Positions 1-7,087 are shown, numbered from the stretch's first letter. The stretch is 12,407 nt of DNA from Chloroflexota bacterium (GCA_023392645.1 JAEVYR010000328.1:1-12407); one strand, 5' to 3'. Notes: a model not told the origin generated them from the sequence alone. Program-made: numbers and translations.

Positions 1-170
1 AAGGCATGGGATACGACACGGTCAACGAAGCGGCCTGGGAGCAGCTCGATCCGGGGCTTCGCAAGCAGTTCGAGATTCCCGAGGACGCGAGCACCGTACT
101 CGTGCGAGATATCGATCCGCAGGTCCGCAGCCGCATGGATGAGATGTGGACCGAGGTCCAGCTCTCGTAG
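1..170 (+). CDS. Polyamine-type ABC transporter substrate-binding protein, C-terminal end only
   Basis: The window opens inside this gene. Reading codons from position 3 gives about 55 residues ending at a TAG (168-170). The tail aligns without gaps to the end of the next binding protein: both share MGYD, LDP, RD.D.QVR and the closing WTEVQLS, and I count 31 identities in 55 positions. It is therefore a paralogue of the complete genes at 394 and 1624, and the first of at least three binding-protein genes in a row. In this family (PotD/PotF type) the protein sits outside the membrane and delivers spermidine, putrescine or related cations to the permease. Ligand-binding residues and any signal peptide lie upstream of the window. 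A strong hairpin starts 24 bases after the stop. Confidence 0.85.
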   Translation, partial: GMGYDTVNEAAWEQLDPGLRKQFEIPEDASTVLVRDIDPQVRSRMDEMWTEVQLS

Positions 171-194
171 GCCAGCAGTCCGGCAATGTGAGGA

Positions 195-223
195 ACCGCC
201 CGGGTGAGCGCCCCCCGGGCGGT
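195..223 (+). terminator. Strong GC hairpin after the first binding-protein gene
   Basis: ACCGCCCGGG at 195-204 is a perfect reverse complement of CCCGGGCGGT at 214-223, giving a 10-bp stem with a 9-base loop. It starts 24 bases after the stop codon of the first binding-protein gene. No T-run follows, so it is not a textbook intrinsic terminator. It could act as a terminator in a GC-rich genome, as a partial terminator, or as a 3' stabiliser of the upstream message. Confidence 0.6.
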
Positions 224-311
224 GTCAGTCCCGGTGCCCGGGGCAGCGAGGAGCGCATGTCGTGCCGCGACCGGCGACACACGTTGCCGAATCCCACCGG
301 TGACGCAGAGT

Positions 312-339
312 TTGCCACCTCTCGGTGGCGCGGTACGAT
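312..339 (+). promoter_or_regulatory. Candidate promoter with overlapping inverted repeat
   Basis: TTGCCA at 312-317 (5 of 6 to TTGACA), a 16-base spacer and TACGAT at 334-339 (4 of 6 to TATAAT) form a sigma-70-like promoter about 55 bases before the ATG at 394. An inverted repeat, GCCACC (314-319) and GGTGGC (324-329) with a TCTC centre, overlaps the -35 and the spacer and could be a repressor site. With the hairpin upstream, this suggests the second binding-protein gene can start its own transcript. The match is by eye only. Confidence 0.4.
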
Positions 340-393
340 AGGCACATCGTCACACGCGAAGAGACTGTCGTCCCGCACGCCAGGAGATGATCC

Positions 394-1506
394 ATGACCG
401 TACACCGATCGCCCGTCCCCGCCGTTTCTCGCCGCACGGTGCTCAAGGGCGCCGCTGGCGCCATCGCCGGCGCGACCGCGCTCTCGGCGTCGCTGGCCCA
501 GGCGTCCACCGGCCGCGCGCCGTTCTTCGTCAACCTCCGCCAGGACAACGGCGAGGTGAACACCTTCACCTGGTACGAGCCCTGGCTGGACGAGATCCTC
601 CCGATGTTCGAGGAGGAGACCGGCATCAAGGTCAACCGGATCGGCGCCTACTCCCGCAATGACGAGTGGTGGGCCCGCCTCCAGGCCGGCGAGGTTTTCG
701 ACTTCTTCGTCCCCAGCGCCGACTGGGCCGAGCGCGCCCTCAAGGCCGACATGCTCCACCCGCTCGACCTCGACCTGATTCCCAACACGAAGAATCTCGC
801 CGAGGACTTCCAGACGCTCGAATCGCTGACGAAGGACGGCCAGCAGTACGCCCAGGCGTTCGCCCGCGAGATCTACAGCCTCGCCTGGAACACCGAGGAC
901 ATCACCGAAACGCCGACGAGCTGGCAGATCACCTGGGACGAGCAGTACAAGGGCAAGCTGACCCTCTACGATCAGGCGTCGGCCCGGATCGGCACCACCG
1001 CGCTCTACCTCGGGCAGGATCCGTTCGACCCGAGCGACTGGGACGCCATCCGCGACGCGCTTGTGGAGCAGAAACAACTGGTATCCAAGTACTGGAAGGA
1101 TTACCAGATCGGCATGGAGATGTTCATCAACAAGGAGGCGATCCTCGGCGAAATCAGCGACGGCCGCGTCCGCATGGCCAACGGGCTCGGCGCCACCCTC
1201 GCCTACACGGTGCCCGAGGAGGGCTCGCTGGTGGCACTCGACACGCTGGCGATCCCGGCGAAGGCGGAGAACGTCGAGAACGCCCACGCGTTGATCGACT
1301 TCATCCAGCGGCCGGAGATCAACGCGCTGCAGATGACGATCATGGGCTACGACTCGGCCAACAAGGCCGCCCACGAGACGCTGGACCCGGAGGTTCAGGC
1401 GACCTTCGCCATTCCCGAGGGCTCGAAGCTGGTCGTGCTGCGCGACTTCGACGCGCAGGTCCGCACCCAGATGGAAGAGCTCTGGACCGAGGTCCAACTG
1501 AGCTGA
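394..1506 (+). CDS. potD: Polyamine-type ABC transporter substrate-binding protein, Tat-exported
   Basis: This 370-residue extracytoplasmic binding protein is of the spermidine/putrescine (PotD/PotF) type and captures ligand for the downstream PotABC importer. The N-terminus is a Tat signal: S12-R13-R14-T-V-L-K18, a hydrophobic Ala/Gly stretch to about 35, and a likely cut after A37 (AQA). There is no lipobox cysteine. Family landmarks are WYEPW (60-64), FEEETGIKV (72-80), the NDEWWA stretch near 89-94, FFVPSADWAERALKADML (104-121), and later VPEEGSLVALDTLAIP followed by ALIDFIQRPE. The start is ATG 394, with AGGAG at 382-386 seven bases upstream; the ATG at 387 is out of frame. It is a close paralogue of the gene fragment before it and the gene after it. 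The family is confident; the exact ligand (spermidine, putrescine or another cation) cannot be read from the sequence. Confidence 0.88.
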   Translation: MTVHRSPVPAVSRRTVLKGAAGAIAGATALSASLAQASTGRAPFFVNLRQDNGEVNTFTWYEPWLDEILPMFEEETGIKVNRIGAYSRNDEWWARLQAGEVFDFFVPSADWAERALKADMLHPLDLDLIPNTKNLAEDFQTLESLTKDGQQYAQAFAREIYSLAWNTEDITETPTSWQITWDEQYKGKLTLYDQASARIGTTALYLGQDPFDPSDWDAIRDALVEQKQLVSKYWKDYQIGMEMFINKEAILGEISDGRVRMANGLGATLAYTVPEEGSLVALDTLAIPAKAENVENAHALIDFIQRPEINALQMTIMGYDSANKAAHETLDPEVQATFAIPEGSKLVVLRDFDAQVRTQMEELWTEVQLS

Positions 1507-1561
1507 TACCCGCAGCGACCGCCGGGGCACTATCCAGACGCCGTGATTCATGGTGCAATGT

Positions 1562-1590
1562 CGAACGGGGCGCGCTGTGCGTCCCGTTCG
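1562..1590 (+). terminator. Intercistronic hairpin between two binding-protein genes
   Basis: CGAACGGG at 1562-1569 pairs perfectly with CCCGTTCG at 1583-1590. The stem continues inwards through a G-U pair and two G-C pairs to about 11 bp, leaving a 7-base loop (1573-1579). It lies between the stop at 1506 and the start at 1624 and has no T-run. Such hairpins between importer genes commonly act as leaky terminators or protect the 3' end of the highly expressed binding-protein message. Confidence 0.55.
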
Positions 1591-1623
1591 TGCGACTTCG
1601 ACGCCCATCGGGGAAGGAACTTC

Positions 1624-2739
1624 ATGACCCAGCAGCGCCGCACCATTGGAACCGAGGCCAGGACGATGACACGACGCGCGGCCGTGGCCGGGGCGGCAGG
1701 CGCCGCCGCGCTCGCCGTCATGCCCGCGAGCGCCAGGTCGTCGCGCTACCACGCGCCGAACCTCAACTTCAACCGGCAGGCCGGCGAGCTGAACGCGATG
1801 TACCTCTACGTCCCGTTCATGGAAGCCATCATCCCGAAGTTCGAGGAAGAAACCGGCATCAAGGTCAACACGGTCAGCACCTACGCCAGCAATGACGAGT
1901 GGTGGGCCAAGATCAACGCCGGCGAAAAGACCGATTTCCTGATCGGCTCCACCGACTGGGTGCAGCGCGCGATGAAGGCCGAGCTGCTCGCGCCGATCGA
2001 CCTCTCGAAGCTCTCCAACCTCGAAACGCTGCAGCCCGACTTCCAGCAAAACGAGATCTACATCAGCGATGGTGAGAGCTACGCCGTGCCGTGGACGCGG
2101 GTCTACTACAGCCTCATCTACAACACCAACACCTTCAGCGAGGCACCGACCAGCTGGGGTGTCACGTGGGATGAAGCCTACAAGGGCAAGATCTCGGTGA
2201 TGGACCAGGCGTTCGCCCGGGTCGCCACCACGGCACTGTATCTCGGCCAGGATGCGTTGGCGCCGGACGATCCGGACGCGATCCGCGAGGCGCTGCTGGA
2301 GCAGAAGCCACTGGTGCCGAAGTACTGGTCGGATTTCCAGAACGGCATGGAAATCTTCCTCAATGAGGAAGCCGTCGTCGGCCAGCTCACGGCGGGCCGC
2401 ACGCGCATGGCGATGTCGCAGGATGGCGCGGTGAACTGGACCGTGCCGGAGGAGGGCTGCATCACCTTCATCGACACCTTCCTCATCTCGAAGGACGCCG
2501 AGAACGTCGAGGAAGCGCATCAGTTCATCGATTTCCTCATTCGCCCCGACAACATGGCCGAGGAGATGAGCATGATGTACTACGACACGCTCAGCGCCGA
2601 GGCGCGCGACGAGCTGCCGGAAGATATCCGGGATAAGTTCGCCGTCCCGGACGACGCCAATCTCGTGCTGACGGTCGATCTGCCGACCGAAACGCGGCAG
2701 ATGATGGATCAGCTTTGGGAAGAGGTTAAACTCTCCTGA
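1624..2739 (+). CDS. potD: Polyamine-type ABC transporter substrate-binding protein, third tandem copy
   Basis: This 371-residue binding protein is paralogous to the one at 394. It shares FEEETGIKV near 73-81, NDEWWA, the VPEEG...DTFLISKDAENVEEAH block, FIDFLIRP, and the closing LWEEVKLS. The export signal is Tat-like but weaker: twin arginines R17-R18 in TMTRRAAVAG, an Ala-rich core, and a likely cut after A37 (ASA). No lipobox is present. I chose ATG 1624 because GGGAAGGA lies just upstream (AAGGA 1614-1618, five-base gap). The frame stays open to a GTG at 1543, but that adds 27 residues before the Tat signal and reads through the hairpin. The ligand-proximal start differs from the previous copy (MYLYVPFMEAII here, TFTWYEPWLDEIL there), so substrate preference may differ. 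It lies 47 bases before potA. Confidence 0.88.
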   Translation: MTQQRRTIGTEARTMTRRAAVAGAAGAAALAVMPASARSSRYHAPNLNFNRQAGELNAMYLYVPFMEAIIPKFEEETGIKVNTVSTYASNDEWWAKINAGEKTDFLIGSTDWVQRAMKAELLAPIDLSKLSNLETLQPDFQQNEIYISDGESYAVPWTRVYYSLIYNTNTFSEAPTSWGVTWDEAYKGKISVMDQAFARVATTALYLGQDALAPDDPDAIREALLEQKPLVPKYWSDFQNGMEIFLNEEAVVGQLTAGRTRMAMSQDGAVNWTVPEEGCITFIDTFLISKDAENVEEAHQFIDFLIRPDNMAEEMSMMYYDTLSAEARDELPEDIRDKFAVPDDANLVLTVDLPTETRQMMDQLWEEVKLS

Positions 2740-2786
2740 AACGCAGGATAACGGAGAGCATCACGCCGCGAGGGGGTCCAGGCGCC

Positions 2787-3863
2787 ATGACCGAATCCGA
2801 TGTCAGTATCCGCAAGCTCGTCAAACGGTTCGGCACCATGACCGCCGTCGATGGCATCGACCTCGAGGTGCCGCGCGGCGCGTTCGTCACCTTCCTCGGC
2901 CCCTCCGGCTGCGGCAAGACGACCACGCTGCGCATGATCGGCGGCTTCGAGCACCCCGACAGCGGCCAGATCCTGATCCAGGGCGAGGACATGGGCAACC
3001 GCCCGCCCCACAAGCGCGACACGTCGATGGTGTTCCAGAACTACGCCCTCTTTCCGCACATGAGCGTCGCCGACAACATCGGCTTCGGCCTGAAGGAGCG
3101 CAAGCGCCCGAAGGACGAGATCAAGCGGCGGGTGCAGGAGATGCTGGAGCTTGTCGAGCTGCCCGACCGTGGCAAGCGCAAGCCGCGTCAGCTCTCGGGC
3201 GGGCAGCAACAGCGCGTGGCGCTGGCGCGGTCGCTCGTGGTCGAGCCGACCGTGTTGCTGCTGGACGAGCCGCTCGGCGCGCTCGATCTCAAGCTGCGCA
3301 AGCAAATGCAGATCGAGCTCAAGCGCATCCAGCAGCAGGTCGGCATCACTTTCATCTATGTCACGCACGACCAGGAAGAGGCGCTCACCATGAGCGACCG
3401 CATCGTGGTGATGAACGACGGCCGGGTCGAGCAGGAAGGCTCGGCCGAGGAGATATTCGAGCAGCCACGCACCCGCTTCGTCGCCAATTTCATGGGCGCC
3501 GCGAACATCCTCGACGCCGAGGCGATCGATGGCGACGGCGCGTCGAGCCGGCTACGGGTCGGCCAGGCCGGCGAGATCACCATGCCGAAGCCGTTGCCGG
3601 CGGGCACGCACACCGCCGCGCTCGTGATCCGGCCGGAGAAGATTCGCCTCGATGCCGGCGAGGGCTGGCGGGGACAGGTGGTCGAGCGCGTCTACAAGGG
3701 CTCGACGATGTCGTACCTGATCCGGCTCGCCGGTGGCACCCAGCTCAACGCGGACGTCGCCCATGACGATCCCACCCACCGGCACGAGGTCGGCGACGAG
3801 GTCACGCTCGGCTTCCGCCCGGAAGATCTGGTGGTGATCCCCGACCAGGCGAAGGGGGCGTAG
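2787..3863 (+). CDS. potA: Polyamine ABC transporter ATP-binding protein
   Basis: This 358-residue cytoplasmic ATPase powers the importer. All nucleotide-binding motifs are intact: Walker A GPSGCGKT at 38-45, Q-loop Q84 in VFQNYALFP, signature LSGGQ at 136-140, Walker B VLLLDEP with D160-E161, D-loop GALD at 164-167, and switch histidine H194 in YVTHDQEEA. The C-terminal part (about 240-352, with VIRPEKIRL near 280-288 and GFRPEDLVV near 342-350) is a TOBE-type regulatory domain as in PotA/MalK-type ATPases. The start is ATG 2787 with a GAGGGGG stretch about 11 bases upstream, so the ribosome site is only fair. Its TAG (3861-3863) abuts the ATG of the first permease with no gap, indicating translational coupling. 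Assignment to the polyamine branch rests mainly on the neighbouring genes. Confidence 0.93.
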   Translation: MTESDVSIRKLVKRFGTMTAVDGIDLEVPRGAFVTFLGPSGCGKTTTLRMIGGFEHPDSGQILIQGEDMGNRPPHKRDTSMVFQNYALFPHMSVADNIGFGLKERKRPKDEIKRRVQEMLELVELPDRGKRKPRQLSGGQQQRVALARSLVVEPTVLLLDEPLGALDLKLRKQMQIELKRIQQQVGITFIYVTHDQEEALTMSDRIVVMNDGRVEQEGSAEEIFEQPRTRFVANFMGAANILDAEAIDGDGASSRLRVGQAGEITMPKPLPAGTHTAALVIRPEKIRLDAGEGWRGQVVERVYKGSTMSYLIRLAGGTQLNADVAHDDPTHRHEVGDEVTLGFRPEDLVVIPDQAKGA

Positions 3864-4760
3864 ATGGCATCGACGATCGCCGCCGAGGCGGCCCCACCCC
3901 GCGCCCAGCGCACCTTCCCGATCGCCCCGGTCGTCAGCCTGGGCATCCCGACGCTGGTGCTGCTGCTCTTTTTCGTGCTGCCGATCGTGCTGATCGGCAT
4001 CTACAGCTTCTACTCGCTCAACCCCGACACCGGGTTGATGCAACAGGACTTCACGTGGGCGAACTACGACAAGGCGCTCACCAGCCCGATCTACCAGAAG
4101 ATCTTCTTCCGCACGATCGGCATCGCCGCGCTGGCGACGGCGATCGCGCTGCTCCTCGCCTACCCGATGGGCTACTTCATCGGCGCCGTGGCCAGCCCGC
4201 GCTACCAGGGCGTGCTGCTGATGATGGTGCTGATCCCGTTCTGGACCAGCTACATCATCCGCACCTACGCCTGGATCGGCATCCTGCAGAGCAACGGCTT
4301 CCTCGACAGCGCCTTCGGCTGGGTGCCGGGATTGCCGACCGACCTGCTGTACAGCCGGACGGCGCTGATGATCGGATTCGTTCACGTCTTCCTGCCGATC
4401 ATGATCCTGCCGATCTATGCCTCGGCCCGGAATCTCGACAAGCGCTACGTCGAGGCCGCCTACGACCTCGGCGCCTCGCCGCTCAGCGCCTTCCTGCGAG
4501 TGGTGCTGCCGCTGACGATGCCGGGCATCGTCGCGGGCATCGTGCTCTTCTTCATCCCGACGTTCGGGTCATTCGTGACGCCACAATTCCTCGGTGGCAC
4601 CGGCGACGTGATGATGGGCAACATCATCGACAACCAGTTCGGCGAGGCGTTCAACTGGCCATTCGGAGCGGCGCTCTCGATCGTGATGACGCTGGTGGTC
4701 ATCGTCGCGATGATCCTCTTCTTCAGGTTCGCGGATGTGGAGGAGATCTATGGGAGCTGA
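3864..4760 (+). CDS. potB: Polyamine ABC transporter permease, PotB type
   Basis: This is a 298-residue inner-membrane permease. A short cytoplasmic N-terminus is followed by a first membrane helix near 26-49 (VLLLFFVLPIVLIGIY), helices near 84-107, 117-141, 166-186 and 217-236, and a last helix near 268-288. The cytoplasmic EAA loop that docks on the ATPase is clear: YVEAAYDLGASPLSAF at 195-210 followed by LRVVLPLTMPGI. The start ATG directly follows the potA stop, with GAAGGGGG (3851-3858) in the end of potA as its ribosome site. It pairs with the next permease, whose start overlaps its end by 11 bases. Being the first of the two permeases and having an extended N-terminus fits PotB/PotH rather than PotC/PotI. 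Confidence 0.9.
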   Translation: MASTIAAEAAPPRAQRTFPIAPVVSLGIPTLVLLLFFVLPIVLIGIYSFYSLNPDTGLMQQDFTWANYDKALTSPIYQKIFFRTIGIAALATAIALLLAYPMGYFIGAVASPRYQGVLLMMVLIPFWTSYIIRTYAWIGILQSNGFLDSAFGWVPGLPTDLLYSRTALMIGFVHVFLPIMILPIYASARNLDKRYVEAAYDLGASPLSAFLRVVLPLTMPGIVAGIVLFFIPTFGSFVTPQFLGGTGDVMMGNIIDNQFGEAFNWPFGAALSIVMTLVVIVAMILFFRFADVEEIYGS

Positions 4761-5559
4761 GCGACGAGGGGGCAATCTCCCACTGAAGATCTTCGCGGCA
4801 CTGGTCTACCTCTTTCTGTTCGCGCCGATCATCGTCGTCGCGCTGACGTCGTTCAACCCGACCGGCCGCGCGACCATTCCCGATTCGCTGTCGACGACGT
4901 GGTATTCCGAGCTGAGCGAGGACGAGCAGCTCATCGATGCGCTGTGGGTCTCGGTGCGGGTGGCGATCGGCACGGCGATCATCGCGTCGGTGCTCGGCCT
5001 GCTGGCCGCCTATGGGCTGAGCCGGTTCAGGTTCCCGGGGCGGAGCGCGCTGCAGGGGCTGTTTTACCTGCCGATGCTGGTGCCCGCGGTGGTCAGTGGC
5101 GTCTCCCTGCTGACCTGGTACAACAAGATCGGCATCGATCTCGGCTGGTTCACGATCCTGATCGCGCACGTCATCTTCGCGCTGCCGTTCACGCTGACGA
5201 TCATTCTCACCAGCTTTGCCGGGTTCGACACCCGGCTGGAGGAGGCGGCGCAGGACCTCGGCGCGACGCCGTTCCGGACATTCCGCTACATCACGCTGCC
5301 GCTGGTGATGCCGGGCGTCATCGGCGGCGCGCTGATCGCGTTCACGCTGTCGTTCGACGAGTTCGTGCTGACCTTCTTCGTCGCCGGCGGCGGCGTGCAG
5401 ACCTTGCCGCTGGTGATCTACAACCGGATCCGCTACCTGCTGTCGCCGGAGATCAACGCGATCGCGACGATCGTGATGGCGATCTCGATCGGCCTGCTGG
5501 TGTTCGGCCAGGTCGCCCAGGCGATCCGCTCGCGCAAGGCGGCCGAAGAGACAGCCTGA
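4750..5559 (+). CDS. potC: Polyamine ABC transporter permease, PotC type
   Basis: This is a 269-residue permease with membrane helices near 13-33, 66-90, 103-125, 134-156, 185-203 and 236-256. The ATPase-docking EAA loop is LEEAAQDLGATPFRTFRY at 163-180, then ITLPLVMPGV. The SFDEFVLTFFVAGG stretch (201-214) is typical of PotC/PotI-type permeases. I prefer ATG 4750: GGAGG at 4739-4743 sits six bases before it. The longer reading from ATG 4735 lacks a ribosome site at usable distance and would add only MWRRS. The preferred start overlaps the end of potB by 11 bases, so the two are probably translationally coupled in equal amounts. This is the last importer gene; the acetyltransferase gene follows after 19 bases. 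Confidence 0.9.
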   Translation: MGAERRGGNLPLKIFAALVYLFLFAPIIVVALTSFNPTGRATIPDSLSTTWYSELSEDEQLIDALWVSVRVAIGTAIIASVLGLLAAYGLSRFRFPGRSALQGLFYLPMLVPAVVSGVSLLTWYNKIGIDLGWFTILIAHVIFALPFTLTIILTSFAGFDTRLEEAAQDLGATPFRTFRYITLPLVMPGVIGGALIAFTLSFDEFVLTFFVAGGGVQTLPLVIYNRIRYLLSPEINAIATIVMAISIGLLVFGQVAQAIRSRKAAEETA

Positions 5560-5578
5560 CCGTTGGAGGCGCGTGGAG

Positions 5579-6127
5579 ATGCCGACTGACGACCAGCCTC
5601 CTACGATCAGCCTTCGGCGCTGGTCAGACCACGATGGGCCCCTCCTCGAACGACTGTTGGGGGACCCGGTCATGACCGAGCATCTCGGTGGACCCAAAAC
5701 GCCCGAGCAGCTCCGAAGGCGGCACGCGCGCTACTGCACGATGGACGACGCCACTGGGCGCATGTTCGTGATCGTCGCTGGCCCAGCGACGGAATCGGCC
5801 GGGTCGATCGGGTACTGGGAAAGGAAGTGGCGCGGAGAAACAATCTGGGAAACGGGCTGGAGCGTCCTGCCGGAGTTTCAGGGACAGGGCATCGCAATCA
5901 GGGCCATCACCGCTGTCATCGACATGCTCCATGCCGCCGACACCTGTCGGTCCGTTCACGCGTTTCCCTCGGTGGACAACGCGCCATCGAACGCGATATG
6001 CAGGAAGACCGGATTTACGCTGCTGGACGAGGTCGATTTCGAGTATCCACCCGGCCACATCATGCGCTGCAGCGACTGGAGTCTCGATTTCCGAGACGCG
6101 CTTGCGAACGATCAGGCCACCCGCTGA
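5579..6127 (+). CDS. GNAT-family N-acetyltransferase, RimJ/RimL type
   Basis: The predicted protein has 182 residues and a GNAT fold. ISLRRWSDHDGPLLERLL at 10-27 is the usual opening strand and helix, GSIGYWERKW at 75-84 is the central strand, and GWSVLPEFQGQGIA at 93-106 carries the acetyl-CoA pyrophosphate loop (Q101-G-Q-G-I-A). N134 and N138 precede ICRKTGF (140-146), the usual N...N/A..K.GF pattern. It would transfer acetyl from acetyl-CoA to an amine; a polyamine substrate is tempting next to the Pot genes but unsupported. ATG 5579 is chosen over GTG 5573 because GGAGG (5565-5569) is nine bases before the former and only three before the latter. Codon use differs from the Pot genes: I count 12 A/T-ending codons in codons 2-40, against 3 in potB, which suggests transfer or weak expression. 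Confidence 0.8.
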   Translation: MPTDDQPPTISLRRWSDHDGPLLERLLGDPVMTEHLGGPKTPEQLRRRHARYCTMDDATGRMFVIVAGPATESAGSIGYWERKWRGETIWETGWSVLPEFQGQGIAIRAITAVIDMLHAADTCRSVHAFPSVDNAPSNAICRKTGFTLLDEVDFEYPPGHIMRCSDWSLDFRDALANDQATR

Positions 6128-6146
6128 ACCGGTTGGGAGACAACGA

Positions 6147-6629
6147 TTGACCACGGCGCCCTCACTCGAACAGCGCATACGTCAGCTCCTCGATGGCCGT
6201 GACGATGTCCGCATCGCGACCGCCGAGTCGTGCACCGGCGGCACCATCGCCGCGCGGCTGACCAGCCAGGCGGGGAGCTCCGCGTATTTCGTCGGCGGCG
6301 TCGTCTCCTACGCGAACGATGTCAAACACGCCGTGCTCGGCGTCCCGGCGGACGTGCTGGAGAACCCGGGCGCGGTGAGCGAGCCGACCGCCCGGGCGAT
6401 GGCCGAGGGCGTCAGTGACCTGATGCAGGCGACCCACGCCGTCTCGACCACCGGCATCGCCGGTCCCGACGGCGGCACCGCCCGCAAACCGGTCGGGACG
6501 GTCTATATCGGCATCGCGACACCGGAAGGCACCCGCGTCGAGCACCACGTCTTCCCCGGCGACCGCGCCGCCGTCATCGCCGCCGCCGCCGACCGCGCGC
6601 TGGAGCTCCTGCTCGGGGCGATTTCCTGA
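6147..6629 (+). CDS. pncC: CinA C-terminal domain protein, nicotinamide-nucleotide amidase (PncC)
   Basis: This 160-residue stand-alone CinA C-terminal domain is about the size of single-domain PncC proteins and lacks the N-terminal half of full CinA. Signature stretches are ATAESCTGG (24-32), GGVVSYANDVK (50-60), STTGIAGPDGGT (100-111) and KPVGTVYIG (114-122). Enzymes of this family hydrolyse nicotinamide mononucleotide to nicotinic acid mononucleotide and ammonia in NAD recycling. The start is TTG 6147, with GGGAG at 6135-6139 seven bases upstream. The frame stays open further upstream inside the acetyltransferase gene, but nothing supports a start there. It lies 19 bases after the acetyltransferase stop and may share its transcript. 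Codon use here is strongly GC-ending, unlike both neighbours. Its 3' end is imperfectly repeated at 7427-7465. Confidence 0.87.
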   Translation: MTTAPSLEQRIRQLLDGRDDVRIATAESCTGGTIAARLTSQAGSSAYFVGGVVSYANDVKHAVLGVPADVLENPGAVSEPTARAMAEGVSDLMQATHAVSTTGIAGPDGGTARKPVGTVYIGIATPEGTRVEHHVFPGDRAAVIAAAADRALELLLGAIS

Positions 6630-6632
6630 CCA

Positions 6633-6648
6633 CGATCCTGCAGGGTCG
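6633..6648 (+). terminator. Short hairpin after the PncC gene
   Basis: CGATCC (6633-6638) and GGGTCG (6643-6648) pair with one G-U around a TGCA loop, four bases after the PncC stop. It is short and has no T-run, so it is only a weak terminator candidate. Confidence 0.25.
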
Positions 6649-6705
6649 CCTCTCCATGGGTGAGCTGTTGCGTCACTGTCCTACGGCAAGTGGCTCAGGC
6701 AGGAG

Positions 6706-6734
6706 TTGACAATGGGTTACGTAACCCGTAACCT
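6706..6734 (+). promoter_or_regulatory. higBA promoter with palindromic operator
   Basis: TTGACA at 6706-6711 is a perfect -35; 17 bases later TAACCT (6729-6734) is a weak -10. Between them lies the perfect 14-bp palindrome GGGTTACGTAACCC (6714-6727), followed by an extra half-site, GTAACC (6728-6733), over the -10. Toxin-antitoxin pairs of this type are normally repressed by the antitoxin alone or with the toxin, and a palindrome in the spacer is well placed for that. The palindrome is seen directly; the bound protein (HigA) is inferred. Confidence 0.65.
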
Positions 6735-6799
6735 TGCCACAAGGCAGCCAAAAATCTGGCCCGTTTCGCGATAGCCCACACCTGGGAAGACGAGACACA

Positions 6800-7087
6800 A
6801 TGCGTTCGAAGTATCGAGATCGGGATACCGAGCGATTCGCTGACGGCCAACTCGTTCGGCGGCTCCAAGGCGTTCCACAGCGTCGCGCGTTCGTTGCGCT
6901 TGATCGCCTCGATGCAGCAACTCGTCTCTTCGATCTACGGACGCCGCCCGGAAATCGTTTTGAGGCGCTGAAAGGTGACCGAGCGGGACAATACAGCATC
7001 CGCATCAATGACCAATGGCGCGTGTGCTTTGAATGGTCAGACAAGCGCGGCGAGGCCGTCAACATCGAAATCACGGATTACCACTAA
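6800..7087 (+). CDS. higB: HigB-type (RelE superfamily) toxin
   Basis: This is a 95-residue toxin of the HigB/RelE fold. Family stretches run through the protein: YRDRDTERF (5-13), RLDAATRLFDLRTPPGNRFEAL (36-57, read as two overlapping blocks), LKGDRAGQYSIRIND (57-71) and QWRVCFEW (72-79), ending NIEITDYH. Relatives cut mRNA on the ribosome and slow growth until neutralised. ATG 6800 gives the usual family N-terminus; GGGAAG (6784-6789) lies about ten bases upstream. An in-frame TTG at 6734 falls in the promoter and is unlikely. The antitoxin gene follows after 24 bases, the toxin-first order typical of HigBA. I count 19 A/T-ending codons in codons 2-40, against 3 in potB, pointing to horizontal acquisition. 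Confidence 0.92.
   Translation: MRSKYRDRDTERFADGQLVRRLQGVPQRRAFVALDRLDAATRLFDLRTPPGNRFEALKGDRAGQYSIRINDQWRVCFEWSDKRGEAVNIEITDYH

Noticed and set aside
1543..1623. N-terminal extension of the third binding protein from GTG 1543
   Set aside because: It would put 27 residues before the Tat signal and translate the hairpin; ATG 1624 has a good ribosome site.
22..2520. Long open frame on the - strand across the binding-protein genes (832 codons)
   Set aside because: It mirrors three well-supported + strand genes, is Arg/His/Gly/Val-rich in the way GC-biased antisense frames are, and has no recognisable domain or ribosome site.
4735..4749. Upstream ATG for potC
   Set aside because: No ribosome site at the right distance, whereas GGAGG is six bases before ATG 4750.
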